Assembly: GCA_019420945.1 (NCBI GenBank)
Contig: JAHZGF010000015.1
Span: 1 to 59,819, forward strand
DNA: 59,819 bases
Origin: Clostridiales bacterium
GTDB taxonomy: Bacteria; Bacillota; Clostridia; Oscillospirales; Oscillospiraceae
Reading direction: 5' to 3'
Positions 42,446 through 50,762 of this stretch are shown piece after piece. The notes beneath the pieces were generated by a model, which did not search any database, was not told where the DNA came from, and was given only the letters and a program-made list of their open reading frames with translations. The translations under genes and the position numbers were made by a program. Within the stretch, counting starts at the first letter, position 1, and each line of letters begins with the position of its first letter.

Positions 42446-44149
42446 ATGGCGCGTGTGAGCAGAAGAAAACAGATAGCAGCCGCACAGGGTGTTCCGGTTG
42501 ATGAGCTGCCCAAGGCCGCCGTTCTGCGGATTTTCCGCACAGCCCTTTATGTGCGCCTCTCCATCATGGACACCCGTGACCGCAAGGACAGCGAGAGCCT
42601 GCAAACGCAGATCGACTATCTGTGCGGATATATCGCCAAGCACCCTGATTTGGAGCTGTACGACTGCTATCGTGACAACGGAGAAACCGGGACAAATTTT
42701 GAGCGCCCTGGATTCCAGCGGATGATGGAGGATGTGAAAGCAGGCCGGGTGGACTGCATCATCGTGAAAGACCTGTCCCGGTTTGGGCGCGACTTCCTGG
42801 AAACCGGAAACTTTCTGGAAAAGGTACTGCCCTTCATGGGAGTGCGGTTTATCTCCGTCAACGACAACTACGACAGTATCCGGGCGGACAGCGGAGAGGC
42901 CATGACCATCGCGCTGAAAAACCTGATGAACGACATTTACGCCAAGGACATTTCTCAAAAGGTGTATTCCGCGCTGGACACCAAGAAACGCAGCGGCGAG
43001 TTTATCGGCAATTTTGCCGCCTATGGCTATGTGAAATCCCCGGAGGACCGGCATAAGCTGGCCGTTGATCCAGACGCGGCGAAGGTGGTACGGCGCATTT
43101 TTCGGATGAAAAAGGATGGAATGAGTAACGCCGCGATTGCAAGAACGCTGACCGCCGAGCAGATCCCCAATCCAAACTATCACCGTTATTTACAGGGCAT
43201 CATATTCGCCAAAAGGTTTTCCGAAAATGCTCCGTGGCAAACGCAGACAGTGAAGCATATTTTGGAGAATCCGGTGTATCTGGGGCACATGGCTCAGGGC
43301 AAAAAAATCACAAAGCTGCACGCTGGGCAGAAGCAGAAAACCATGCCCTCATCAGAGTGGATCATTGTGCCCAACACCCATGAGGCGATCATTGAGCAGG
43401 AGCTGTTTGACGCGGTTCAAGCCATTTTGAAAGCCAAGCACGAGGAATACCACAGCCGTCTGGGGAAATACGCCCATTTTGACATCGAAAACATTTTTGA
43501 GGGGCTTGTGGCATGCGCGTGCTGCCAGCACAATATGACACGCTATAAGAGCGTTTACAACAAAGGCAGAACAGTGGCGTACCACTTTATCTGCCCCCGC
43601 CACGCTATGCTTCTGGATGCCGGATGCCCCAATGCGGGCGGCCTGCGGGAAAGCGATTTGGAAGCGGCCGTGTATGAGGTCCTTCGATTGCAGATGGCGA
43701 TGCTCACGGATGCGGAGGCGGTCATCCAAAGGGTCAGCCGGTCCTCGGCGGCCAGAAGCCGCAGGACGGCTCTTGACAATGAGATCGTATCGGTGCAGGG
43801 ACGATTGAAGAAGCTGGCCACACTCCGTCAGACGCTCTTTGAAAGCTATGTGGACGGTATTGTAACGCAGGCGGATTATCTGTTCGGGAAAAGCCGGTAT
43901 GAGGATGAAGCCCGCCAGCTTGAGGGACGCCTTCGGGATTTGCAGGCTGAAAAGGACGCCTTGCCGGAGGCAAGCCCCAAACAAAATAAATGGTTTTCCG
44001 CTTTTGCCAAGTTCCGGGATGAAAAAGAGCCGACCCGTGAGATGCTACTGGCGCTGGTGGAGAAGATCTATGTGAATGAGGACAAGCAGGTACATATCGT
44101 GTTGAACTATCAGGACGAGATGAAGAAGTTGTTTCAGGAGGAGGTGTAG
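42446..44149 (+). CDS. Large serine recombinase 2
   Basis: A 567-residue recombinase with a 30-residue basic N-terminal extension before YVRLSIMDTR (catalytic Ser39). IIVKDLSRFGRDFLETG, the zinc ribbon CACCQHNM and a C-terminal coiled coil are present. AAAGGAGG precedes the ATG, which directly follows the stop of recombinase 1. Like its neighbours it is intact. Confidence 0.93.
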   Translation: MARVSRRKQIAAAQGVPVDELPKAAVLRIFRTALYVRLSIMDTRDRKDSESLQTQIDYLCGYIAKHPDLELYDCYRDNGETGTNFERPGFQRMMEDVKAGRVDCIIVKDLSRFGRDFLETGNFLEKVLPFMGVRFISVNDNYDSIRADSGEAMTIALKNLMNDIYAKDISQKVYSALDTKKRSGEFIGNFAAYGYVKSPEDRHKLAVDPDAAKVVRRIFRMKKDGMSNAAIARTLTAEQIPNPNYHRYLQGIIFAKRFSENAPWQTQTVKHILENPVYLGHMAQGKKITKLHAGQKQKTMPSSEWIIVPNTHEAIIEQELFDAVQAILKAKHEEYHSRLGKYAHFDIENIFEGLVACACCQHNMTRYKSVYNKGRTVAYHFICPRHAMLLDAGCPNAGGLRESDLEAAVYEVLRLQMAMLTDAEAVIQRVSRSSAARSRRTALDNEIVSVQGRLKKLATLRQTLFESYVDGIVTQADYLFGKSRYEDEARQLEGRLRDLQAEKDALPEASPKQNKWFSAFAKFRDEKEPTREMLLALVEKIYVNEDKQVHIVLNYQDEMKKLFQEEV

Positions 44150-44153
44150 CACG

Positions 44154-45791
44154 ATGCCGGAGGTCTTACAGCAGATGTTGAACTATGTGATCGCCATTTA
44201 CATCCGGCTCTCCGCCGAGGACGGCGACCTGTCCGATGAAAAAAACGAAAGCAACAGCGTTGTCAATCAGCGTGCCTACATCCGCCGTTTCATTGAGCTG
44301 CGGCCTGAATTTGCCGGGGCGCAGATTCTCGAATTTTGTGACGACGGTTATTCTGGGACGAACATGGAGCGGCCAGCCGTCCGGCGGCTTCTCGAACAGG
44401 TACGCCAGAGGAAGATCAACTGCATCATCGTCAAGGATATGTCTCGGTTTGGCCGCGACTATATCGTGGTTGGAGACTATCTGGAACAGATTTTCCCTTT
44501 CCTGGACGTGCGATTTATCGCCATCAATGATTCCTACGACAGCAAGGATCACAAGTACGGTTCTGCGGGCTTGATTGATGTGTCCTTCCGAAATGTGATC
44601 TACGACCTTTACAGCAAGGACTTGTCGGAAAAAGTGAGATCGACCAAAAAGCAGCTTGCCGAAAAAGGCTACTGTGTTGCCCCCTATGCGTTCTTTGGCT
44701 ATCAGAAAGCGCCTGGGAATAAGCACACTCTTTTGGTGGACGAGGATGCCGCCGCCGTGGTCCGGCGTGTGTTTGACCTCTTTACCAGCGGCCTGTCTAC
44801 TACGGAAATTGCCAGAAAGTTTAATACAGAAGGGGTACTGACCCCGCTGCAAAGAAAACGGCTCCAAAAAGTAAACCGGAGGTGGAACTGTGTAGACCAG
44901 AGCAAAAACTACTGGACTTCTGCTATGGTTCGCAAGATACTGGATGATGAGCGGTACACCGGCAAAGCGATCTATGGCAAGACCACCCGGAAAAAGGTAG
45001 GCTCCAGCCGGGTCAAGGCTGTCACAGAAGATCAGTGGACGGTTGTGGATGGAGCGTTCCCGGCAATCATAACGCAGGAGATTTTCAATACGGCCAAGAG
45101 CCTGAACCGCAACTCCCATCCCGGCTCTGCCGGGGAAAGCACACGGGTTTTCTATCGGAAGATCCGGTGCGGCCACTGTGGGCTTGCGATGGAGCGGCTG
45201 CAATCTGCCCACCCCTGCTATGTGTGCCGGACCGACAGGTATAAGCCGGATATAGGCTGCCCACAGGACAGGATAGATGAAAAGGAGTTGGAACAGACGG
45301 TTTTGGCAGCTATCCGCATGATGGCCCAGCTTGTCCGAGGGGCGGTTCAGGCGAAGCAGCGCCAGTCCGCAAAAGATACCCGTTACAACCAACGCCTTGA
45401 CCGGCAGATCAAAGCACACCAGAACTCAATCCAAATGCGCCAGCAGGAAAAGATGGCGGCTTTTGAGGATATGGTGTCCGGCAAAGTCAGCGCGGAGGAC
45501 TACCAGCATAAGCGAGGACAGTGCGAAAAACATATCCAGCGGCTTGAAACCAAAATCAAAGAGCTGGGGGATGCCAAACGGCGGGCAAAGGAAGAAGAAC
45601 TCTCCACCTACAACATCATTCCCTATACCAATGTCAGGACATTGACACGGGAGCTGGTGGATTTGCTGATCCAAAACATCTACATTTACAGTTCTACTTC
45701 TATCGAGATCGTTTGGAAATGCGGGGACGAATATCAACGGCTACTTGCCGATACCACAAAAAAGGAGGCTGCGGAGCGTGAACAGGGATAA
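44154..45791 (+). CDS. Large serine recombinase 3
   Basis: A 545-residue recombinase. Catalytic Ser20 lies in IYIRLSAEDGD. IIVKDMSRFGRDYIVVG, a zinc ribbon (CGHCGLAM and later cysteines) and a coiled coil (about 410-490) follow. It starts 4 bp after recombinase 2 and overlaps the next small recombinase by 14 bp. Confidence 0.93.
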   Translation: MPEVLQQMLNYVIAIYIRLSAEDGDLSDEKNESNSVVNQRAYIRRFIELRPEFAGAQILEFCDDGYSGTNMERPAVRRLLEQVRQRKINCIIVKDMSRFGRDYIVVGDYLEQIFPFLDVRFIAINDSYDSKDHKYGSAGLIDVSFRNVIYDLYSKDLSEKVRSTKKQLAEKGYCVAPYAFFGYQKAPGNKHTLLVDEDAAAVVRRVFDLFTSGLSTTEIARKFNTEGVLTPLQRKRLQKVNRRWNCVDQSKNYWTSAMVRKILDDERYTGKAIYGKTTRKKVGSSRVKAVTEDQWTVVDGAFPAIITQEIFNTAKSLNRNSHPGSAGESTRVFYRKIRCGHCGLAMERLQSAHPCYVCRTDRYKPDIGCPQDRIDEKELEQTVLAAIRMMAQLVRGAVQAKQRQSAKDTRYNQRLDRQIKAHQNSIQMRQQEKMAAFEDMVSGKVSAEDYQHKRGQCEKHIQRLETKIKELGDAKRRAKEEELSTYNIIPYTNVRTLTRELVDLLIQNIYIYSSTSIEIVWKCGDEYQRLLADTTKKEAAEREQG

Positions 45792-46119
45792 GAAACGATA
45801 TTGGCTCTATGGGCGCGTTGCCTCACCTGATACATGGGCTTTGGAAAATCAGATGAACTATCTTCGCAGCTTTGCAGAAAAGCATCAGCTCAATGTTGTG
45901 GGAGAATCCCAGGACGAGGCCAGCGGCCTGACCTTTGACCGGCCTGGGCTGAATGATTTTCTGGAAGCTGTCCGGCAAGGACGGGCCGACGCTCTTTTGA
46001 CAAAAGATTTGACACGCCTGGGACGAGATGTCATGCAGACTGCCTCATGGATCGCAGACTTGAATACTTCGGGTGTAGGCGTGTTTTCCGTCACAGACTT
46101 GACTCTTCGAGGGCTTTAA
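45778..46119 (+). CDS. Short resolvase-domain-only recombinase
   Basis: A 113-residue protein with only the catalytic domain: YGRVASPDTWALENQMNYL (catalytic Ser16), then LLTKDLTRLGRDVMQTA. There is no DNA-binding domain. GTG at 45778 is chosen because AAAGGAGG lies 10 bases before it. Such short partners occur at the end of similar recombinase sets, so it may be a complete accessory subunit rather than a truncation. It is the last gene before the ICE end. Confidence 0.75.
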   Translation: MNRDKKRYWLYGRVASPDTWALENQMNYLRSFAEKHQLNVVGESQDEASGLTFDRPGLNDFLEAVRQGRADALLTKDLTRLGRDVMQTASWIADLNTSGVGVFSVTDLTLRGL

Positions 46120-46186
46120 TTGCTGAATTAGCGTAAAATCCGGCAAAAAATCTTATAATTTTTTTGGCTTTCTCTTGACATTAGGA
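46120..46186 (+). other. ICE right end with outward-facing -35 box
   Basis: An AT-rich stretch (with TTATAATTTTTTT at 46154-46166) ends in CTCTTGACATTAGGAGACGAG. TTGACA lies at 46175-46180, facing outward, about 5 bp before the likely junction. No -10 box stands at the right distance in the chromosome beyond. Joining to the left end on the excised circle could complete a promoter, as is known for Tn4451-type elements. Confidence 0.55.
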
Positions 46187-47590
46187 GACGAGGGCCTGTC
46201 GGGCACCACCCTCCGCCGGCCCAGATTCGCCGAGCTGCTCCGGCTGGCCCGGTCGGGGGCGGTGGATCTGATTCTCACCAAGGAGGTGTCCCGCTTCGCC
46301 CGCAACACGGTGGACGCCCTCCAGGTGACCCGGCGGCTGAGGGAACAGGGGGTGGGGGTAATTTTCCTCAGCGACGGCATTGACACCCGGGACAACGACG
46401 GGGAGTTCCGCCTCACCATCATGGCCAGCGTGGCCCAGGAGGAGAGCCGTAAGATCTCCGAGCGCACCCGCTGGGGGCAGCTCCAGGCCATGCGGCGGGG
46501 GGTGGCCTTCGGCAACGACACGGTGTACGGCTATGCGCTGCGGGGCGGGGCGCTCACCATCCGGCCGGAGCAGGCGGAGGTGGTGCGGGAGGTGTACCGC
46601 AAGTGTCTGGAGGAGGGTAAAGGGGCCCACACCATTGCCCGGGAGCTCACCGAGGCGGGGGTGGCCCCGCCCCTCCGGGCGGACGGGGCGTGGTCGCCCG
46701 CCATGATACTGCGGCTGCTCCACAACGAGAAGTATTGCGGTGACCTGCTCCAGAAGAAGTACCGCACCGTGGACCATCTGACCCACCGGAAGGTGGTCAA
46801 CCGCGGGGCGGAGGAGCAGTTCCGCCTGGAAAACCACCACCCGGCCATTGTCAGCCGGGCCCAGTTTGCCGCCGTCCAGGCCGAGCTGGCCCGGCGCGCG
46901 GGGTTGGCGGGGGAGAGGAGCCGCTTTTCCGCCCGCTACTGGTATTCCGGCAAGCTGGTGTGTGGGGCGTGCGGCGGGCGCCTCACCGCCAAGCGCACCC
47001 GGCGTCCCGATGGGCGGGAGTACCTGCGCTTCGTTTGCCGGGGACGGGGAACGGGATGCGCCATGAGGGCGGTACCGGGAGACGTGCTGACCGCCTGTGT
47101 CCGCCACGTGCTGGGCGAGGTGGGACTGCCTCTGGGGGCGATGGCTGCGGAGGTACTGGCGTCGGCCCGGCCGGCGGGGGCGGAGTGCGGGGCGGCGGCT
47201 CTGCGGCAGGCCCTCCGCCGTCAGGAGGCCCGCCGGGCCAGGGCACTGGACGCCTTTCTGGACGGGACCCTCAGCCGGGAAGAGCTGGCGGCGCTCACTG
47301 CCCGGAGCGAGGCGGAGCGGTCCCGGCTGGCCCGGCGGCTGGCCGACCTGGAAATGGCGGGGGCGGAACGGCCGGAGCGCCGCGCCGCCCTGCTGGACTG
47401 GCTGGCGGGAGAGCTGGCCGGGGGCGAGGCGGTGCTGGACGCGGCGGTAAAGCGGGTCACGGTCCAGGCCGACGCCCTGCTGGTTGAGCTGGAGGAGCTG
47501 CCCCTGTGCTTCCGTGTCCGGGCGCAGGCCGGCGGGCGGGGGGCGGCGCGGCGGGTTGAGGTGACCGAGTGTACCCCCCTCCCGCGCTGA
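46187..47590 (+). pseudogene. Large serine recombinase of a second element, 3' part (split by the ICE)
   Basis: About 467 residues of a large serine recombinase, from the DEGLSGT motif to the end. LTKEVSRFARNTVDALQVTR, the SVAQEESRKISERTRWGQ stretch, a zinc ribbon (CGACGGRL and FVCRGRGTGC) and a coiled coil are clear. The first 45-50 residues with the catalytic Ser are missing. The sequence becomes much more GC-rich exactly here, so this gene is not part of the ICE. The missing 5' part should lie at the left ICE end outside the window. It ends about 23 bp before the dpaA fragment. Confidence 0.82.
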
Positions 47591-47612
47591 ACAGCGGTGT
47601 CCTTTCGGAAAG

Positions 47613-47626
47613 GCGGTGCCCACCGC
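47613..47626. other. Palindrome at the recombinase-dpaA junction, candidate attachment core
   Basis: GCGGTG, CC, CACCGC forms a perfect palindrome with a central, non-symmetric dinucleotide. It lies at the point where the dpaA reading frame becomes recognisable (Val-Pro-Thr-Ala). Large serine recombinases use imperfect inverted repeats around a central dinucleotide. A small stem (CCTTT/AAAGG, 47601-47613) lies next to it on the element side. Confidence 0.4.
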
Positions 47627-48098
47627 AGAGGGGGCCATCCAGCTGGCTATGGAGGAGCTGCCCATTACCCTCCACGGCGCCCGGGTCCTGGTGATCGGCT
47701 ACGGCCGTCTGGGCCGGGTGCTGGCCGACCGGCTGGCGGGCCTGAAGGCCAGGGTCAGCGTGGCGGCCCGCCGGTATGCCGACCTGGCCTGGGCAGAGAA
47801 CTGCGGCTACGGCGTGGAGCACACCGGGCAGTTGGAGGGCTGGCTTTGCGGCTATGATCTGGTGGTCAATACCGTCCCTGTCCGCGTTCTGCGGGAGGCG
47901 GAACTGGCAGATCTGAAGCCGGGCTGCCTGGTCATTGACCTGGCCTCCAAGCCTGGAGGGGTAGACTTCGACGCGGCGGCCCGGCTGGGGGTCAAGGCCT
48001 TCTGGGCCCTGTCTCTGCCCGGCAAGGTGGCCCCGGTCACAGCGGGCAAGAGCATCAAGACAACCATCTATAACATCCTCACCGAATTAGGAGTGTGA
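47613..48098 (+). pseudogene. dpaA: dpaA 3' half (dipicolinate synthase subunit A, interrupted)
   Basis: Dipicolinate synthase subunit A (DpaA/SpoVFA) makes the spore component dipicolinic acid in the mother cell. Only the C-terminal part, about 160 residues, is here. It begins AVPTAEGAIQLAMEELPITL, has the Rossmann motif VLVIGYGRLGR, and continues with LVIDLASKPGG to the end. The family has about 290 residues, so the N-terminal 130 are missing. There is no start codon with a ribosome site. The 5' frame runs into the mobile-element end. Its stop overlaps dpaB, as in intact operons. It would be whole again only if the element excises. Confidence 0.85.
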
Positions 48099-48100
48099 AC

Positions 48101-48691
48101 ATGGAACATAGGAAGATTGGATTCGCCTTCTGCGGCTCCTTCTGTACGTACAGCCAGGCCATGGAGGTGCTGGAGCGGGTACAGTCCAGGTACGGCGACG
48201 TACTCCCCATCGTCTCGGAGGCCGGCGCCGCCACTGATACCCGCTTCGGGGCGGCCCACGACTTTATGCGGGAGATGGAGCGCATCTGCGGCCGGAGGGT
48301 GGTGGACAGCATCGCCAAGGCCGAGCCCATTGGGCCCAGGCATCTGCTGGATGTGCTGGTCATCTGTCCCTGCACGGGCAACACCCTGGCCAAGCTGGCA
48401 AACGGCGTCACGGACACCACGGTTACCATGGCGGCCAAGGCTCACCTGCGCAACGGGGGGCCGGTGGTGCTCTGCCCCGCCACCAACGACGGTCTGGCGG
48501 CCTCGGCCAGGAATATCGGCGTACTGCTGGACAAGAAAAACGTCTATTTCGTCCCCTTCCGGCAGGACGATCCCGCCAAGAAGCCCACCTCCCTGGTGGC
48601 CGACTTTTCCCTGGTCCCAGCCGCTATCGACGCGGCGCTGGAGGGCCGCCAGCTCCAGCCCGTGCTGCTTGGACCGCAGGAGGCGGATTAA
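48101..48691 (+). CDS. dpaB: Dipicolinate synthase subunit B
   Basis: Flavoprotein-type subunit B (DpaB/SpoVFB) of dipicolinate synthase. It has 196 residues: IGFAFCGSFCTYSQAMEVLE at the start, VICPCTGNTLAKLANGVTD in the middle, and a typical flavoprotein (UbiX/DFP-like) fold. The ATG at 48101 has AGGAG at proper spacing; a GTG at 48095 overlaps the dpaA stop. It appears intact. Without subunit A it should be inactive. Confidence 0.92.
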   Translation: MEHRKIGFAFCGSFCTYSQAMEVLERVQSRYGDVLPIVSEAGAATDTRFGAAHDFMREMERICGRRVVDSIAKAEPIGPRHLLDVLVICPCTGNTLAKLANGVTDTTVTMAAKAHLRNGGPVVLCPATNDGLAASARNIGVLLDKKNVYFVPFRQDDPAKKPTSLVADFSLVPAAIDAALEGRQLQPVLLGPQEAD

Positions 48692-48733
48692 AAAACACAC
48701 CGCCCCCGGCGTAGCCGGGGGCGGTGTGTTTTT
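48691..48733. terminator. Bidirectional terminator between dpaB and the C69 dipeptidase gene
   Basis: A 20-bp perfect stem: arm 48691-48710, loop GTA, arm 48714-48733. A-rich and T-rich ends make it functional in both directions between the convergent genes. It starts directly at the dpaB stop. Confidence 0.92.
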
Positions 48734-48741
48734 GTGATTGT

Positions 48742-50451
48742 TTACAGGGTTTTGGCAAAATCCATGGGGATATAGGTGAAGCCGTCCCGCACATAGCAGT
48801 AGTGGGTCAGCTCAATGGTTTCACCAGTGCCGGTGACACATTCATAGCTCTCAGGGGTAAAGGTATAGGTGACATCGCCCTTGGCGATGGTGGTGGAACC
48901 GTCGGCCTTGTTCCAGGTGACGGTGTAGCCGCGGCTCTCGGCCACCTGGCGCAGGGGAACGTCGGAGAGGAAGGTGGTGGGTGTCTTGCTGGAGGACAGG
49001 CCTGTGTTGTGCATCATGGTGGTCAGCAGCTTGGCATACAGGTTATCCGCCAGAAGCATCTCCCGCTCCGCCATATCAATGCCGAGCTGGGTTACATAGG
49101 CGTCGCCTGCGGCGCGGCTCTCGGAGTACTTGGCCAGCATGGCGGGGGCGGCATCCAGCATCTCCTGGTACATCAGCTCCTCCTGGAGCTTCCAGAAGTC
49201 CTTTACACCCTGGCTATACAGGGAGCGGTTCTGTTCAGCAATGGTGCAGATGCTCTTGAACTTCCAGAAGGCGCCGTCGGGGTTGTAGGTGTCGCCGTCC
49301 AGATGATAGGCCGGGGCGGTGTCGGTAATGCCGGAGAAGAAGGGAATGAACACGGAGTGCTCCGTGTTGCCCAGGGCCAGCCAGTCGATGGAGGAGCACT
49401 CCGCGGGCCAGTCGGGGAAGGTCTGGAGGATATGGATCTGGGAGGAGCGCTCGGTGCCGATGACGCGGTTCTCCTCATTGCCGGGTAGGGTCACGTCCAG
49501 GGGAGTGCCCTCGTACCGGTTGCGGTAGATATCCATGACGGTCAGAACGCTGACCTTCTCGTCGGGGGAGTAGAACAGAGGATAGAATTCATCGGAGTCG
49601 TACTCGCCCGCCAGGGAGGGGGCCAGGATGGTCATGCCGGCCCAGTTGCGCATGTTGTTGTAGTCCTCGCGGGTGTTGTTGGTCACCGATTTGGCCAGGT
49701 GGTACAGCTCGCCCTCCTTGACGGCCAGGCCCAGCTTGTCGATGGTGTCGAACAGACCGTCAGAGTAGATGTAGCCGTCCTCGGGAGTGGCCTTGGGGTC
49801 CACCAGCCCGATCATGTTGTGGTTGCCGAACACGGCCACCTTGTCGTCGGGCATCTTCATGGCGCAGTACTGGTGCCCGCCGTAGATCTCCACGATCCAG
49901 GCCTCGTCCTGGTCGGTGATCATGACGGTGTTGCCCTCTTCGGAGCCGTACTCGTCCACATAGCCCAGCAGCACATCCACGGCCTCCCGGGCGGTGGTGG
50001 AGACGGCGGCTACCGAGGCGGCCAGAATGGCCTCACGCAGGCCGGGCTCCACAAAGGGATCCTCGGCCTCCCAGGCCTCGCAGGTGGAGGTGGAGACGGT
50101 GGCGGTGATGCTCACACCGTACTCATTGGTGCAGGAACCGGGGTACATGCCGTCGTCGCCCCGGGTGTAGTCGGGGACATAGGTGTACTTATAGGTGGTG
50201 GCGGGCAGGGGGATCTGGAACCCGGTGGCGGTATCGGTGATGAAGCGGCCGGGCACATTTTCCACCCGGGGCTGTACCTGAAACATTTTGTTGTAGTCGC
50301 CCTGGCCCTGGTCCTCGCTGCGTGCAATGAGATAGGTCCCCTGGTCGCTGACATCCTTGCCTACGTACACGCCGGTACACGCCAGAGCGCTGGTGCTGAG
50401 GAGCATCGCGCCCGCCAGTGTGACGGATAAGACGCGAAGGGATTTTTTCAT
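48742..50451 (-). CDS. Secreted C69-family dipeptidase
   Basis: A 569-residue exported peptidase of the C69 (PepD/acyl-coenzyme A:6-APA Ntn) family. The signal peptide ends ALA just before Cys25 (ACTGVYVGKD), which becomes the N-terminal nucleophile. GSCTNEYGVSITATVS, a conserved stretch of the family, follows at about 106-122. The C-terminal 90 residues form a separate stalk-like domain (copper amine oxidase N-like). It would cleave dipeptides outside the cell next to a dipeptide transport operon. AAAGGTGAGG precedes the ATG. Confidence 0.9.
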   Translation of the reverse strand: MKKSLRVLSVTLAGAMLLSTSALACTGVYVGKDVSDQGTYLIARSEDQGQGDYNKMFQVQPRVENVPGRFITDTATGFQIPLPATTYKYTYVPDYTRGDDGMYPGSCTNEYGVSITATVSTSTCEAWEAEDPFVEPGLREAILAASVAAVSTTAREAVDVLLGYVDEYGSEEGNTVMITDQDEAWIVEIYGGHQYCAMKMPDDKVAVFGNHNMIGLVDPKATPEDGYIYSDGLFDTIDKLGLAVKEGELYHLAKSVTNNTREDYNNMRNWAGMTILAPSLAGEYDSDEFYPLFYSPDEKVSVLTVMDIYRNRYEGTPLDVTLPGNEENRVIGTERSSQIHILQTFPDWPAECSSIDWLALGNTEHSVFIPFFSGITDTAPAYHLDGDTYNPDGAFWKFKSICTIAEQNRSLYSQGVKDFWKLQEELMYQEMLDAAPAMLAKYSESRAAGDAYVTQLGIDMAEREMLLADNLYAKLLTTMMHNTGLSSSKTPTTFLSDVPLRQVAESRGYTVTWNKADGSTTIAKGDVTYTFTPESYECVTGTGETIELTHYCYVRDGFTYIPMDFAKTL

Positions 50452-50723
50452 GTTTGATTACCTCACCTTTTTTTGAATTCAGCCGGCCTCGGCTTGGGAC
50501 AGGTCCATGAGCCCCCCTTCTGCAAGAAAGCGTGCAGATTTTAATATGGGAAATGCTGTATCTACATTTTTGCACAATATAGACAAAATGTCAAGGAGAA
50601 TCATTGGGCGATTTTACGGCTGTATGTGTGGAAAAGGAGAAAGATCAACTGCAAAGAGCCAGGAGGGACAGCGGATTTTAGCAGAAGTATAGAGAGCGTA
50701 TGGTACGGTTTTTCTGGGATCAA
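50452..50723. other. Non-coding stretch between C69 dipeptidase and M42 peptidase genes
   Basis: It should hold the dipeptidase promoter on the minus strand. TTGACA is present (complement at 50586-50591) but no well-spaced -10 box was found. No gene is visible. Confidence 0.4.
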
Positions 50724-50757
50724 CAAAAAAGCTGCGCCCCCATGGGGGCGCAACTTT
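50724..50757 (-). terminator. Terminator of the peptide-uptake operon
   Basis: TTGCGCCCC and GGGGCGCAG pair on the minus strand around CATG, followed by a run of T (complement AAAAAA at 50725-50730). It lies 6 bp after the last gene of the operon. Confidence 0.9.
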
Positions 50758-50762
50758 GGGAC

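Larger units (their letters stand above)
1..46186. mobile_element. Integrative and conjugative element, right part (left end outside window)
   Basis: Relaxase, coupling ATPase, VirB3/VirB4/VirB6-like genes, a sigma-like factor and a block of serine recombinases mark a conjugative element of the Firmicutes type. The right boundary is placed at about 46180-46190. There an AT-rich tail stops abruptly and a much more GC-rich serine recombinase reading frame begins in mid-protein at its conserved DEGLSGT motif. The left boundary is not in the window because the relaxase gene is already open at base 1. The exact junction to the base is inferred, not measured. Confidence 0.85.

Noticed and set aside
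41444..43183. Long minus-strand open frame (579 codons) over the recombinase genes
   Set aside because: It runs opposite two intact serine recombinases, has no ribosome site or recognisable domain, and is rich in His and Leu as expected of an antisense shadow.
46181..47665. Minus-strand open frame over the truncated recombinase
   Set aside because: Pro/Arg/Gly-rich shadow without motifs; the plus-strand frame is a clear serine recombinase.
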